Of a DNA stretch of 64,000 bases, positions 26,407 to 37,000 are shown piece by piece. The stretch is from Acinetobacter sp. ANC 4173 (GTDB lineage: Bacteria > Pseudomonadota > Gammaproteobacteria > Pseudomonadales > Moraxellaceae). Each line of letters begins with the position of its first letter. The first letter of the stretch is position 1. Below the pieces are notes generated by a model that made no database searches, was not told the origin of the DNA, and saw only the letters and a list, made by a program, of their open reading frames with translations. The position numbers and the translations under genes were made by a program. The stretch spans positions 124,001-188,000 of the forward strand of contig NZ_SJOF01000003.1 of assembly GCF_004331255.1 (NCBI RefSeq), read 5' to 3'.

Positions 26407-28335
26407 TTAATTTATCTGTTCCGCTTGCAAATCATTTTGCATATCGTGCCTTGTCTGTAGAATGATTTTTTCATAATATTGCTGTGAACGTTTTAATGTT
26501 TCTTTCGGCTGTTTACGATATAACATTTCCACCTGACTTAACATTTTTAATGCTTGCTGTAAATAACCCGCATTCCCCAACTTAATAACCATCTGCAATC
26601 CATCATCTATATCTGCCAATAACACGAATGATTGACTAAAATACTGATAAGCTACGTCTGGTTTATGCTGCTGAAGTAAAATTTGTCCTTGCAGAAAAAT
26701 AGCATAACCTTGAAAATCTTTTATATTTACATAAGATGGATTCTCAAGCATTACAGACAAAATATTAATTAAATCATCACCATATTGCTGAATTATTTGT
26801 GGTTTATTCAATGCATGTCCTGTTAAATCACGAATTGCAATAGCTGCTTGAATATCAGCCCGATGGATGCGTATCAGCTGTTGAGTACGAATAAAATCTT
26901 GTTTTTTAACAGCCCCTTCTTCTATTTTTTGCAACAACAATTGCAATGCGAGCAACCCACTTTCTGGTCGTTTTTCCAAAGCTTGTTCTACAACCTGATT
27001 TGCTTCTTTAAAATGTCCATTTTGGGTAAGCACAGTTGCAATAACGATTTGTGCACGTGGAGAGTTAGGGCTATTTTGAGCCCAATACAACATCAGTTTT
27101 TGACTGTCCGACCAAAGAATAGTGCGTTGCCATGTCATAGTTGCCAGAAATATGAGAATCAATAAGCTAATGAATATAACTATGCTTGGTTTTATATGTT
27201 CAGATAACGTGTACAACCCTACTGCTAAAGGTAAGAATAAGAAAATAGCCGCAATATAATTACGATGCTCAAAGTACAACTCCAAACCAATCACAGTCGA
27301 TTCCATAAGATGTGCGGCAAAGAAAAATAAAATTGCCAATGCAAAAAATGGGTATTTTTTTCTTAATAATAGACTCGAAATAAACAAACTTGATAGAAAT
27401 AGAATTGAATATAATGTACTGATTGGAGAGAACCAATATTTTGAAACTAAAAATCCATCCTGAAAAAACCCATAACCTTCAATTCTTGGAATATACAATT
27501 GTGCTAAGTAGTCAACAACAATACGACCTTCCGTTAGTAAACGTTCTTTTTGATTAAAATTGCGATTTGACCAAGGATCGTCTGAAAAATCAATATAATG
27601 CAGCAACATGAATGTAATAGCTAAAGATGGTAACCATAAACAGACTGTTCGCCATTGCCATTTTGGTAGATTATTTTTATTCGGGTTACAAAATTCTATT
27701 ACTAAAATTAGTAAAGGCAGTAGTGCACCATTTTCTTTACTATAGGTCGCAAGCAAAGTACCCAATCCTATCGAAAATGTCATCAGTGTATAGCCAAGAT
27801 ACTGCTTACTACTAAGTAATGTGCGCCCCTTAAAATAACCCACGATAGCCAACAAACTAAATAATAAAGGTAATTGAGCCATACGCTGTATGACATACAA
27901 TGTGGTAGACATCATTAAGGGATGTAACATCCAAAAACTTGCACTTAATAAGGCAATCCATGCGATTTTTTGTTCTTTTACTTCACCATAAGCACGTAAA
28001 ATTAGACTCGTCACCCAATACAACAGTAGACCACACAATAAATGGATAACTAAATTAACAACTTTGAAAGGAAAAGCATTTCCGGCAAACCAAGCATCCG
28101 CTTGGGGCACAAACGTAAGTAATGAAATTGGACGACCTGTTGGCCCCGCATTGCCATTACTAACAAATTTATATGCATTCTCCCAATCATGCATATCGCC
28201 ATATTTACTCATTTCTCCTAAATTAGGAAAATCATCGAATAAAAACCCACCTTTTAAACCCGTGTAATATACTAAAACTACTAATAGTGTAATAAAGAAC
28301 AAGATAATAATAGGCAAAACACGATTATTTAACAT
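26407..28335 (-). CDS. GT-C membrane glycosyltransferase-like protein with C-terminal helical repeats
   Basis: 642 residues. An N-terminal membrane segment is followed by a first periplasmic loop with GGFLFDDFPNL (Asp34, Asp35), the acidic pair typical of GT-C enzymes (PMT, TMTC, TfpW). Many further membrane helices run to about residue 400, with LHPLMMSTTLYVIQRM and EHRNYIAAIFLFLP matching TMTC-type loops. The last ~230 residues are helical, TPR-like and presumably periplasmic (RAQIVIATVLTQNGHFKEANQVVEQALEKRP). It is the first gene after pilA on the same strand, so a pilin-modifying role is likely, perhaps using the polyprenyl-phosphate sugar made by the next gene. Not recognised as PglL, TfpO or PglS. 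Confidence 0.72.
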   Translation of the reverse strand: MLNNRVLPIIILFFITLLVVLVYYTGLKGGFLFDDFPNLGEMSKYGDMHDWENAYKFVSNGNAGPTGRPISLLTFVPQADAWFAGNAFPFKVVNLVIHLLCGLLLYWVTSLILRAYGEVKEQKIAWIALLSASFWMLHPLMMSTTLYVIQRMAQLPLLFSLLAIVGYFKGRTLLSSKQYLGYTLMTFSIGLGTLLATYSKENGALLPLLILVIEFCNPNKNNLPKWQWRTVCLWLPSLAITFMLLHYIDFSDDPWSNRNFNQKERLLTEGRIVVDYLAQLYIPRIEGYGFFQDGFLVSKYWFSPISTLYSILFLSSLFISSLLLRKKYPFFALAILFFFAAHLMESTVIGLELYFEHRNYIAAIFLFLPLAVGLYTLSEHIKPSIVIFISLLILIFLATMTWQRTILWSDSQKLMLYWAQNSPNSPRAQIVIATVLTQNGHFKEANQVVEQALEKRPESGLLALQLLLQKIEEGAVKKQDFIRTQQLIRIHRADIQAAIAIRDLTGHALNKPQIIQQYGDDLINILSVMLENPSYVNIKDFQGYAIFLQGQILLQQHKPDVAYQYFSQSFVLLADIDDGLQMVIKLGNAGYLQQALKMLSQVEMLYRKQPKETLKRSQQYYEKIILQTRHDMQNDLQAEQIN

Positions 28336-28403
28336 TCAGGATCCATTACAAGGCTTATCTGTACAAATTTATTCATGCATGTTTTTCATAGTCCACTGAT
28401 CAA

Positions 28404-28431
28404 TAAAAAAGCGACCCGAAGATCGCTTTTT
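28404..28431 (-). terminator. Rho-independent terminator of pilA
   Basis: AAAAAAGCGA-CCCGAAGA-TCGCTTTTTT, a perfect 10-bp stem 22 bases after the pilA stop, usable in both directions. The downstream glycan operon therefore needs read-through or its own promoter in the 68 bases before 28335. Confidence 0.88.
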
Positions 28432-28452
28432 TGATTCAATTAACCGTGTGTG

Positions 28453-28893
28453 TTAGTTAAGAGAAAGTGCTTTAGGTACATATTTCGCATCGATTGTACC
28501 GCCATTTTGTTTAATTGTACCGTTAGAAAGTACATTCATGATCAATGTTTTAGTATTAAGATTACCAGCAACTGAAGTTCCTGCAGAACCAGAACCATAA
28601 GTTGCAGTCACTGTACAACCTGTCGTTGCACTTGGTGCGCCAGTTGTAATTACGACTTGAGAGTACTTACCTGTGACCGTGTTATTTGCTGTGTTAACTG
28701 TATCAGCACAATTATTACTTTGCAGATTGTCTGCAATGGTAACTTTTAGACCATCAGTCAATGATACACCTTCTGATGCTTGTGAACGAGCGATATAGTC
28801 ATTGTAAGCAGGAATCGCAATTGCCGCTAAAATACCAATAATGGCCACAACGATCATTAATTCAATAAGAGTGAAACCCTTTTGAGCGTTCAT
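28453..28893 (-). CDS. pilA: Major type IV pilin PilA/ComP-like
   Basis: A 146-residue prepilin. MNAQKG leader, then [36 protein letters not shown], the canonical class IVa pilin helix with Glu5. Two cysteines (about residues 66 and 96 by reading NNCADT and TTGCTV) could form a central disulfide. The C-terminus reads [10 protein letters not shown], without the usual C-terminal Cys loop or a terminal Ser. The ATG has GGAG six bases upstream; a GTG four codons earlier is less likely. It has a sigma-54 promoter and its own terminator, consistent with the high expression expected of a main pilin. It may correspond to PilA or to the competence pilin ComP. Confidence 0.92.
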   Translation of the reverse strand: MNAQKGFTLIELMIVVAIIGILAAIAIPAYNDYIARSQASEGVSLTDGLKVTIADNLQSNNCADTVNTANNTVTGKYSQVVITTGAPSATTGCTVTATYGSGSAGTSVAGNLNTKTLIMNVLSNGTIKQNGGTIDAKYVPKALSLN

Positions 28894-28974
28894 AACATTC
28901 TCCACAAATGTTTTGTTTAGTTTTTTTTAAGCTTTGTAAAGCAAGAAGCGCTTTTGTATGCTTTGTTTATAATG

Positions 28975-28990
28975 AGCACGGAATGTGCCA
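28975..28990 (-). promoter_or_regulatory. Sigma-54 promoter of pilA
   Basis: Read on the minus strand the site is TGGCACATTCCGTGCT, which matches the RpoN consensus TGGCACRNNNNTTGCW at every fixed position but one (G for T). The invariant GG and GC have the right spacing. It lies about 82 bases before the pilA ATG. RpoN control of pilA, usually with the PilS-PilR pair, is established in Pseudomonas and relatives. Confidence 0.85.
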
Positions 28991-29014
28991 AGATTTATTA
29001 TAATTAAATCCAAC

Positions 29015-29044
29015 AAAAAAACAGCACCTTAGCCCTGTTTTTTT
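29015..29044 (-). terminator. Rho-independent terminator after the lemA/TPM operon
   Basis: AAAAAAACAG-CACCTTAGCC-CTGTTTTTTT: a 10-bp stem with T runs on both strands. It lies 113 bases after the stop of the TPM gene and just upstream of the pilA promoter, insulating it. Confidence 0.85.
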
Positions 29045-29156
29045 CAAATAAATTTCACTCATTACTTTTTCAGATTAGACATAATTGATACATAAGTGAC
29101 AATAATTGTTAGTTTTAAACTAATCACCTATTTTGTCTGTGTTCTAGTTCTCACTC

Positions 29157-29717
29157 TTAATCTAGAACAATTGGCTCATTGGATAATTCATTCACTTGCT
29201 CAATTTCCTTTTCAGCATAAAATTTTTGTAGTAATTTGCCGATGCTAGAAATCGCGTGTATGACTGCCTCATGATACTGATGTTGACCAAATTGTTGCAC
29301 CAAGTTCTGACAAATTGAATTCCATACTTCTTGCTCAGTCGCTTGCTGTAATCCTCGATCAAAGACTAACTCCACCTTTCGCTCGCATAAGTTTAAGTAC
29401 AACAATATTCCACTGTTGTGTTCAGTATCCCAAACACCCAGTTCTGCAAATAACTGCTCTGCGCGTTTTCGTGTGTTTTGCCGATAGGCTTGCAAACATG
29501 GCAAATGCCCTTCGATTACCACTTGAATCTCACCGACATGCCCTTGTTCTGCATGCTGTACAGCAACTGAGATTTTCTGCAAATCGACAGATTTAAAATA
29601 GCGTCGCGTATTTGAAAAATAGAAACAATGCTTCAACCAACGCTGAAAACTAGGTTGAACGTGTTCTTGTAACTTCATTGTTGTGACTATTTGAGTTGAA
29701 TCTGTTTTTGTTACCAT
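29157..29717 (-). CDS. TPM-domain protein (cytosolic type)
   Basis: 186 residues. The central part (VAVQHAEQGHVGEIQVVIEGHLP... SGILLYLNLCERKVELVFDRGLQ) matches the TPM/DUF477 fold, with the order EIQVVIE, GILLYLN, VELVFDRGL. No signal peptide or membrane segment. The ATG overlaps the end of the preceding TPM gene by 7 bases (ATGGTAA), with GGAGGT upstream. TPM proteins are found with LemA and have been linked to membrane protein quality or photosystem repair; the exact role is unknown in this group. Last gene of the three-gene lemA operon. Confidence 0.8.
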   Translation of the reverse strand: MVTKTDSTQIVTTMKLQEHVQPSFQRWLKHCFYFSNTRRYFKSVDLQKISVAVQHAEQGHVGEIQVVIEGHLPCLQAYRQNTRKRAEQLFAELGVWDTEHNSGILLYLNLCERKVELVFDRGLQQATEQEVWNSICQNLVQQFGQHQYHEAVIHAISSIGKLLQKFYAEKEIEQVNELSNEPIVLD

Positions 29718-30763
29718 GAGCCTGAAGCACCTCCTCCACCAAAACCACCGCCACCACCTCGATAGCCGCCGCCACCTCCACCAAAACCTCCTCCGCCTGA
29801 ACCTCGTCCAGAACCTGAAGCCAGTATTTGCAAGATCAATTGCGCCAATGAGGTTACGAGCAGCAAGAAAATACCTGCGCCCACCAATAGACTGGTCAAT
29901 ACACCTACGCCACTGACCAAGCCTGCAACTACACCCGCCACACCCGCAGTCGCAGCACTAAGACGTTTACCCATCATCATCGATGCAAAGGCCCCAACCA
30001 CAATAATAATTAAGGCATAGGTCCAAAATTGTGATCGTGCGTGTTGTTCATGTAATGCCTGAGCTTGTTGCTGTTGTAATTCTTGCGCTGCTTGCTGGGC
30101 AATTTCAGGATCTAAACTCAATATGCGCTCAATCTCACTGAGTCCAGATTGAATGCCTTGAGCATATTCAGCTTGTTTAAAATATGGCGTGATCTCGTTA
30201 CGAATAATGCGCCCAGCCACGATATCAGGCAGCACGCCTTCTAAACCGTAACCCGTTAAGATCTGAATTTTACGGTCATTAATCGCAATGACCATGAGCA
30301 AGCCATTATCGCGCTTTGCTGTTCCTAACTGCCATTGTTCAGCGACTCGCATGGCATAATCAAAAATGGCTTCCTGCCCTGTAGTCGGCACAATGACCAC
30401 CCCAATTTGCGCTTTACCTTGCTCATACAATTTTAAAATGTGTTGGCTCAAAACCTGTTTATCTGAGTCAGACAAGACATTGGCTTGATCAATGACAGGC
30501 GTATTTAGGCTTGGCAATTGGCGCATTTGCCCATCAGCCAAATCATTTGCAACCTGTACTGAGGATGCTGCGTGTTGTTCAGAATCTAAAGGTTGAGCGC
30601 TTTTTCTTGCCTGCTGAATAACCTGACCAATCACCACAGCATCTTCTGCATGATTGACCGTGGAAGATGCTTCAGCCCAGCAGATTGAACAGCAAATTAA
30701 AGACAGCAAAGCACTTAACAGGAACCGTACAGCCTGCTGGATGGGGTACTTTAAGCGATACAT
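29711..30763 (-). CDS. TPM-domain exported/membrane protein (YgcG-like) with Gly-rich tail
   Basis: 350 residues. An N-terminal signal peptide or anchor (FLLSALLSLICCSICWAEAS) is followed by the TPM domain at ~88-215 (LNTPVIDQANVLSDSDKQVLSQHI, IGVVIVPTTGQEAIFDYAMRVAEQW, DNGLLMVIAINDRKIQILTGYGLEG). Two or three hydrophobic segments follow at ~248-315, then a Gly-rich tail with GGGGFGGGGGGYRGGG-type repeats ending GASGSW. This is the standard YgcG layout next to LemA. Function unknown beyond envelope location. Confidence 0.85.
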   Translation of the reverse strand: MYRLKYPIQQAVRFLLSALLSLICCSICWAEASSTVNHAEDAVVIGQVIQQARKSAQPLDSEQHAASSVQVANDLADGQMRQLPSLNTPVIDQANVLSDSDKQVLSQHILKLYEQGKAQIGVVIVPTTGQEAIFDYAMRVAEQWQLGTAKRDNGLLMVIAINDRKIQILTGYGLEGVLPDIVAGRIIRNEITPYFKQAEYAQGIQSGLSEIERILSLDPEIAQQAAQELQQQQAQALHEQHARSQFWTYALIIIVVGAFASMMMGKRLSAATAGVAGVVAGLVSGVGVLTSLLVGAGIFLLLVTSLAQLILQILASGSGRGSGGGGFGGGGGGYRGGGGGFGGGGASGSW

Positions 30764-30789
30764 TCACTTATTCCAGTTAAGTTAAATGT

Positions 30790-31380
30790 TTAATCAAAAG
30801 AGACTTTGGGTGCAGTTTGTGCGCTTTGTTCCGCACTAAAGTTTGGCTTGGTGTGCATGCCAATGACTTTTGCGGTCATCACCTGCGGGAATTGACGGAC
30901 ATAGGCATTATAATCTTGCACCGTAGTGATATAGCGATTACGCGCCACCGCAATTCGATTTTCAGTACCTTCTAGCTGAACTTGTAAATCACGGAATTGC
31001 TCATTGGCTTTTAAATCTGGGTAATTTTCAGAAACTGCTATTAAACGCGATAATGCACCCGTCAACTGACCTTGTGCTTCTTGATACTTTTGAAAAAGTG
31101 CAGGATCTTCTAGCACTTCTTTATCCACTTTTAAACCCGCAACATTGGCTCTGGCTTGAGTGACTTCTGTCAGGACTTGCTCTTCGTGTTTGGCATAACC
31201 TTTTACCACATTGACTAAATTCGGCACCAAGTCCGCACGACGTTGATACTGGTTTTGTACTTCTGACCAAGAGGCAGTCACAGCTTCATCTTTGACTTGC
31301 AAGGTATTATAGCCACAGCCTGTTAGCATCAAGCTACCACTCAGCAACACAACTAGCGTACTCTTTTTAATCCACAGCAT
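30790..31380 (-). CDS. lemA: LemA family lipoprotein
   Basis: 196 residues. The signal ends in a lipobox, LMLTGCGYN, so it is probably a lipoprotein with Cys22 lipidated. The LemA helical-bundle motifs QNQYQRRADLVPNLVNVVKGYAKHEEQVL, ISENYPDLKANEQFRDLQVQLEGTENRI (read here AVSENYPDLK) and ARNRYITTVQDYNAYVRQFP are clear. AGGA precedes the ATG. It is the first gene of a lemA-TPM-TPM operon. No molecular function is established for the family. Confidence 0.93.
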   Translation of the reverse strand: MLWIKKSTLVVLLSGSLMLTGCGYNTLQVKDEAVTASWSEVQNQYQRRADLVPNLVNVVKGYAKHEEQVLTEVTQARANVAGLKVDKEVLEDPALFQKYQEAQGQLTGALSRLIAVSENYPDLKANEQFRDLQVQLEGTENRIAVARNRYITTVQDYNAYVRQFPQVMTAKVIGMHTKPNFSAEQSAQTAPKVSFD

Positions 31381-31523
31381 CGTTCAATCCTCATCTTTTT
31401 TTTGGCATGTCATTTCTTATTGAATGCAAATATTGTAGACCAAATTGTTTTTCGTTGTGTTTGATTTATTTAATCACCTATCGACATAAAAAAGTCGAGA
31501 AAATCCCCAACTTTGGTCTTTGA

Positions 31524-32387
31524 TTATAATGCAGATACCACTTCCACAAATTCTTGCATCTGATAATCCTCCGCCAAGCGTTGTTTCCAGTAATTCACAA
31601 TTTGACTGTAGTCATGTGCCGCAGGATGAAACTCCTTTTGGTAATAGCTTAAATATTCAGGTGCCAACTGAATCAACATTTTCAGCAATAAATAACTGCC
31701 AAAAAGATTCCCTCTCACTTTCAATACACTGTTTTTACGATCTTGCCAAAACAAACGACTGGCGGAATAAAACGTTAAGCTGGCAAAACCTGTAGTGACA
31801 CTGCGCATTATCATGCGACGGATTGCATCATCGCCATAGACATGCTGATAAACATCAAACGCCACAGCTCGATGTTCAATTTCTTCTATGGCATGCCATA
31901 CCCATAATTTTTGCACATCTTCCTCCAAAGTACTAAGCACTTCAGGATGACGTAAAATATAACCACCCAATAGCGCGGTAAAATGCTCAAAGGCACAGGT
32001 AATGGCTAACTGGATTTTGGGATGTCAGTTTTTGACATGATGGTCTTTGCGTGCCAACCAATCTTAAAAACGATCTAAATTATAGTCTTCACGTCGCCAT
32101 GCCTGATTAAATTCAGTATGGGCTTTGGAATGCATCGCCTCCTGTCCAATAAAAGCCGTAATTTGCGCTTGCAACTGTGCATCAGTTACCTGATCCCTTA
32201 CATTACGCACGCTATGTACAAAAAATTGTTCACCAATTGGAAAGGTAGAGGACAATGCAGTCAGGAAATGTGGCATCACTGGCGAGTTGGCAAAATAATG
32301 ACGGCGAATGGCTTGGGGATTAAACTGCAATTTACGAACAGTAATTTCGTGCGCTTTAGGACGATTTAAGTATGATTTTTCTGTCGC
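31524..32387 (-). pseudogene. Metal-dependent hydrolase (PF10118-like), broken by stop codons
   Basis: One reading frame carries the whole family-like protein but is cut by TAA at 32064-32066 and TGA at 32025-32027. The N-terminal part reads QFNPQAIRRHYFANSPVMPHFLTALSSTFPIGEQFF and FIGQEAMHSKAHTEFN. After the stops the same frame continues KIQLAITCAFEHFTALLGGYIL, WHAIEEIEHRAVAFDVY. The metal-binding EAMH, E(H) and EEIEH motifs are preserved. The expected start is also lost: TAG at 32388-32390 precedes the conserved-looking N-terminus. Both internal stops are in the same frame, so point mutations and not frameshifts killed it. It looks like a recent loss. Confidence 0.82.
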
Positions 32388-32527
32388 CTATTTTAGCATG
32401 ATGACTTCTCAATATAAGCAAAGTACAGATGCTCAGTCTCTAAATATCATGTTCATCACAAAATGGCAAAAATGCTTAGTCGATTAGCCAAAAGATTCAA
32501 CCCGACTATTGGCAAAAAAAATAAAGA

Positions 32528-32556
32528 TAAAAAAACCCACCGTAGTGAGTTTTTTA
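32528..32556 (-). terminator. Rho-independent terminator of gltBD
   Basis: Minus-strand AAAAAACTCAC-TACG-GTGGGTTTTTTT, a stem with a T run, about 37 bases after the gltD stop. Confidence 0.82.
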
Positions 32557-32592
32557 TCAGGGTTTAGAACCGTTTAACGATGTAAATCCATC

Positions 32593-34038
<1,446 letters not shown>

Positions 34039-34083
34039 TCATGGTTATTTGCTGCACCTGCCTATATATCTGCAGTAGTGGAA

Positions 34084-37000
34084 TTATTGAGGATCAGCTT
34101 TGGTCGTTTTCAAAAGCGTAAGCAAATTAGCAGCTTTTGGTTTTACAAGCCAGAATTTACGGCTGTAAAAATCGAACTCGTTGCGGATCTTATAGGCCCA
34201 AGCACTACCCGTTTCAGCAATATGCTCATCGAGAATACGCAGTAAGAACTCTTTATGTTCTTCCATTGATTCAGTTGAGATACGGTTCAACTCAATTAAC
34301 TCATGGTTGTAGTAGTCGACAAAGTCATTGTCCAAGTCAAGCACGTAGGCAAAACCACCGGTCATACCCGCACCGAAGTTGTGACCGACTTTACCCAATA
34401 CAGTGACCACACCACCGGTCATATATTCACAGCAATGGTCGCCCGCACCTTCAATTACCGCGAAGGCACCTGAGTTACGCACTGCAAAACGCTCGCCTGC
34501 TGTACCCGCTGCAAACACCTTACCGCCAGTTGCACCATATAAACAAGTGTTACCAATAATCGCAGTTTCTTGCGTTTGGAACGGTGAACCTTTTGGTGGG
34601 AAAATCGATACACGACCACCCGCCATGCCTTTACCGACATAGTCGTTCGCATCACCTTCAAGCTTGATATGCAAACCGCCTGCGTTCCACACCCCTAAAG
34701 ACTGACCAGCAGTACCTTTCAGGTTCATCACAACAGGATGCGCTTCCATATCTAAATTGCCGTAACGACGTGCAATTTCACCAGAGATACGCGCACCAAT
34801 TGAACGGTCACAGTTACCAACCGTGAAGCTATATTCACCGCCAGTACCAGCTTCAATTGCTGGCAACATTTCTGCCACCATTTGCTCCGCCAATAAGCCT
34901 TTGTCGAAAGGTGCATTACCTTGAACTTGGCAATATTGTGCCTTACCGTTAGCTGCAGGATGTGATTCAAGCAATGCGCTTAAATCGAGGTGAGCATGTT
35001 TTTCAGTTTCACCTGGTAAAACTTCAAGCAAGTCAGTACGGCCAATCAAGTCTTTCAAGCTCGCCACACCTAAGGCAGCCAACCATTCACGTGTTTCTTC
35101 TGCAATAAAGTGGAAGAAATTGATCAACATTTCAGGTTCACCAATATAGTGTTCCTGACGAAGATGATCTTGCTGCGTTGCAACACCAGTCGCACAGTTG
35201 TTCAAGTGGCAGATACGGAGGAATTTACAACCTAAAGCGATCATTGGCGTAGAACCAAAACCAAAGCTTTCTGCACCTAAAATTGCGGCTTTAACCACGT
35301 CAAGACCTGTTTTTAAACCACCATCAGTCTGCACACGTACTTTGCCACGCAAGTCATTCACACGAAGTGCTTGATGCGCCTCACTTAAACCTAATTCCCA
35401 TGGTGAACCCGCATGGTGAATTGATGAAAGTGGCGAAGCGGCTGTACCACCGTCATAACCCGAAATGGTAATGAAATCGGCATAGGCTTTCGCAACACCT
35501 GCGGCAATTGTACCTACACCTGGCTCAGACACCAGTTTCACAGAAACCATCGCTTTTGGATTGACTTGTTTCAAGTCAAAGATCAATTGCGACAAGTCTT
35601 CAATCGAATAAATATCGTGGTGTGGAGGTGGTGAAATCAGGGTCACACCTGGCACTGAGTAACGTAAACGTGCAATTAAGCCATTCACTTTACCACCTGG
35701 CAACTGACCACCTTCACCTGGTTTTGCACCTTGCGCCACTTTAATCTGCAACACTTCAGCAGACGTTAAGTACGCTGGTGTTACACCAAAACGACCAGAT
35801 GCAATCTGTTTGATTTTTGAGTTACGAATCGTGCCGTAACGTGCAGGATCTTCACCACCTTCACCAGAGTTCGAACGACCACCAATGGTATTCATGGCAA
35901 TCGCAATCGCTTCATGCGCTTCAGGAGACAATGCACCCAAAGACATACCCGCAGAGTCAAAACGCGGCAAAATTGCCTCAACTGACTCAACTTGCTCTAA
36001 AGCAATCGAGTTATCTGTTTTTAACTTGAATAAATCACGAATGGTTGCAATTGGACGATGATTCACCAACTCAGCATATTCTTTAAAGTCAGCATAGTTA
36101 CCTGAACGTACCGCTTTGTGCAAAGCATTAATCACGTCAGGGTTAAATGCATGGTATTCCTTGTCGAATACAAATTTTAGCAAGCCACCTTGGTCGATTG
36201 GCTTACGTGATTTCCACGCAGTATCTGCCAATTTTTTCTGATCATTTTCAAGGTCAACAAAGGTTGCACCTTTAATACGGCTTGGTACACCTGTAAAGCA
36301 CTTGCTCACGACTTCTTCAGACAGACCTACTGCTTCAAAGAGTTGACCGCCACGATAAGAAGCAACCGTTGAAATCCCCATTTTTGATAGGACTTTCAGT
36401 AAACCTTTATCAATACCTTTACGGAAATTCGCTTGTGCATGAATTGGGTCACCCAATAGTTCACCTTTGGCAACCAAATCATTGATCACATCATAAGCCA
36501 AGTATGGGTAAATCGCAGTTGCACCAAAACCTAAAATCACTGCAAATTGATGTGGATCACGTGCAAAACCAGTTTCCACAATGATATTGGCATCGGTACG
36601 TAAACCGACATTAATCAAGTGGTGATGTACCGCACCTGTCGCCATCATTGCGTTGGCAGGTAAATAGCCCTCGCGAATTTTCTTGTCGGAAAGTAATAAT
36701 AAAGTTTTGCCATCACGAATCGCTTGTGCGGATTCTTCACAGATACGCGCGATTGCTGCTTCTAAACCTTCATTATCAGCGTAGTTCAAATCGATATCTG
36801 CAATTTCATAACCCGTACGACCTAAAGTACGGATTTGATGCATTTTTGAGTTTGACAGTACAGGACTTGAGACAATTAAACGATCTGCATGTTCTGGACC
36901 TTGTTCAAATACATTTTGCTCACGACCAAAGCATGTTTCCAATGACATCACAATCGATTCACGCAATGGATCAATTGGCGGATTCGTTACTTGCGCAAAC

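Noticed and set aside
15509-28893. Possible insertion sequence or integrase-driven island
   Set aside because: No transposase, integrase, att-like direct repeats or tRNA end were seen; homologous recombination of a variable locus is more likely.
29711-30763. Gly-rich tail repeats of the YgcG-like protein taken as a DNA repeat element
   Set aside because: The repetition (GGGGFGGGG) is coding and normal for this family.
31524-32330. Metal-dependent hydrolase as two separate small genes
   Set aside because: Both pieces are in the same frame and the sequence between them also reads as the family apart from two stops, so one broken gene is the simpler reading.
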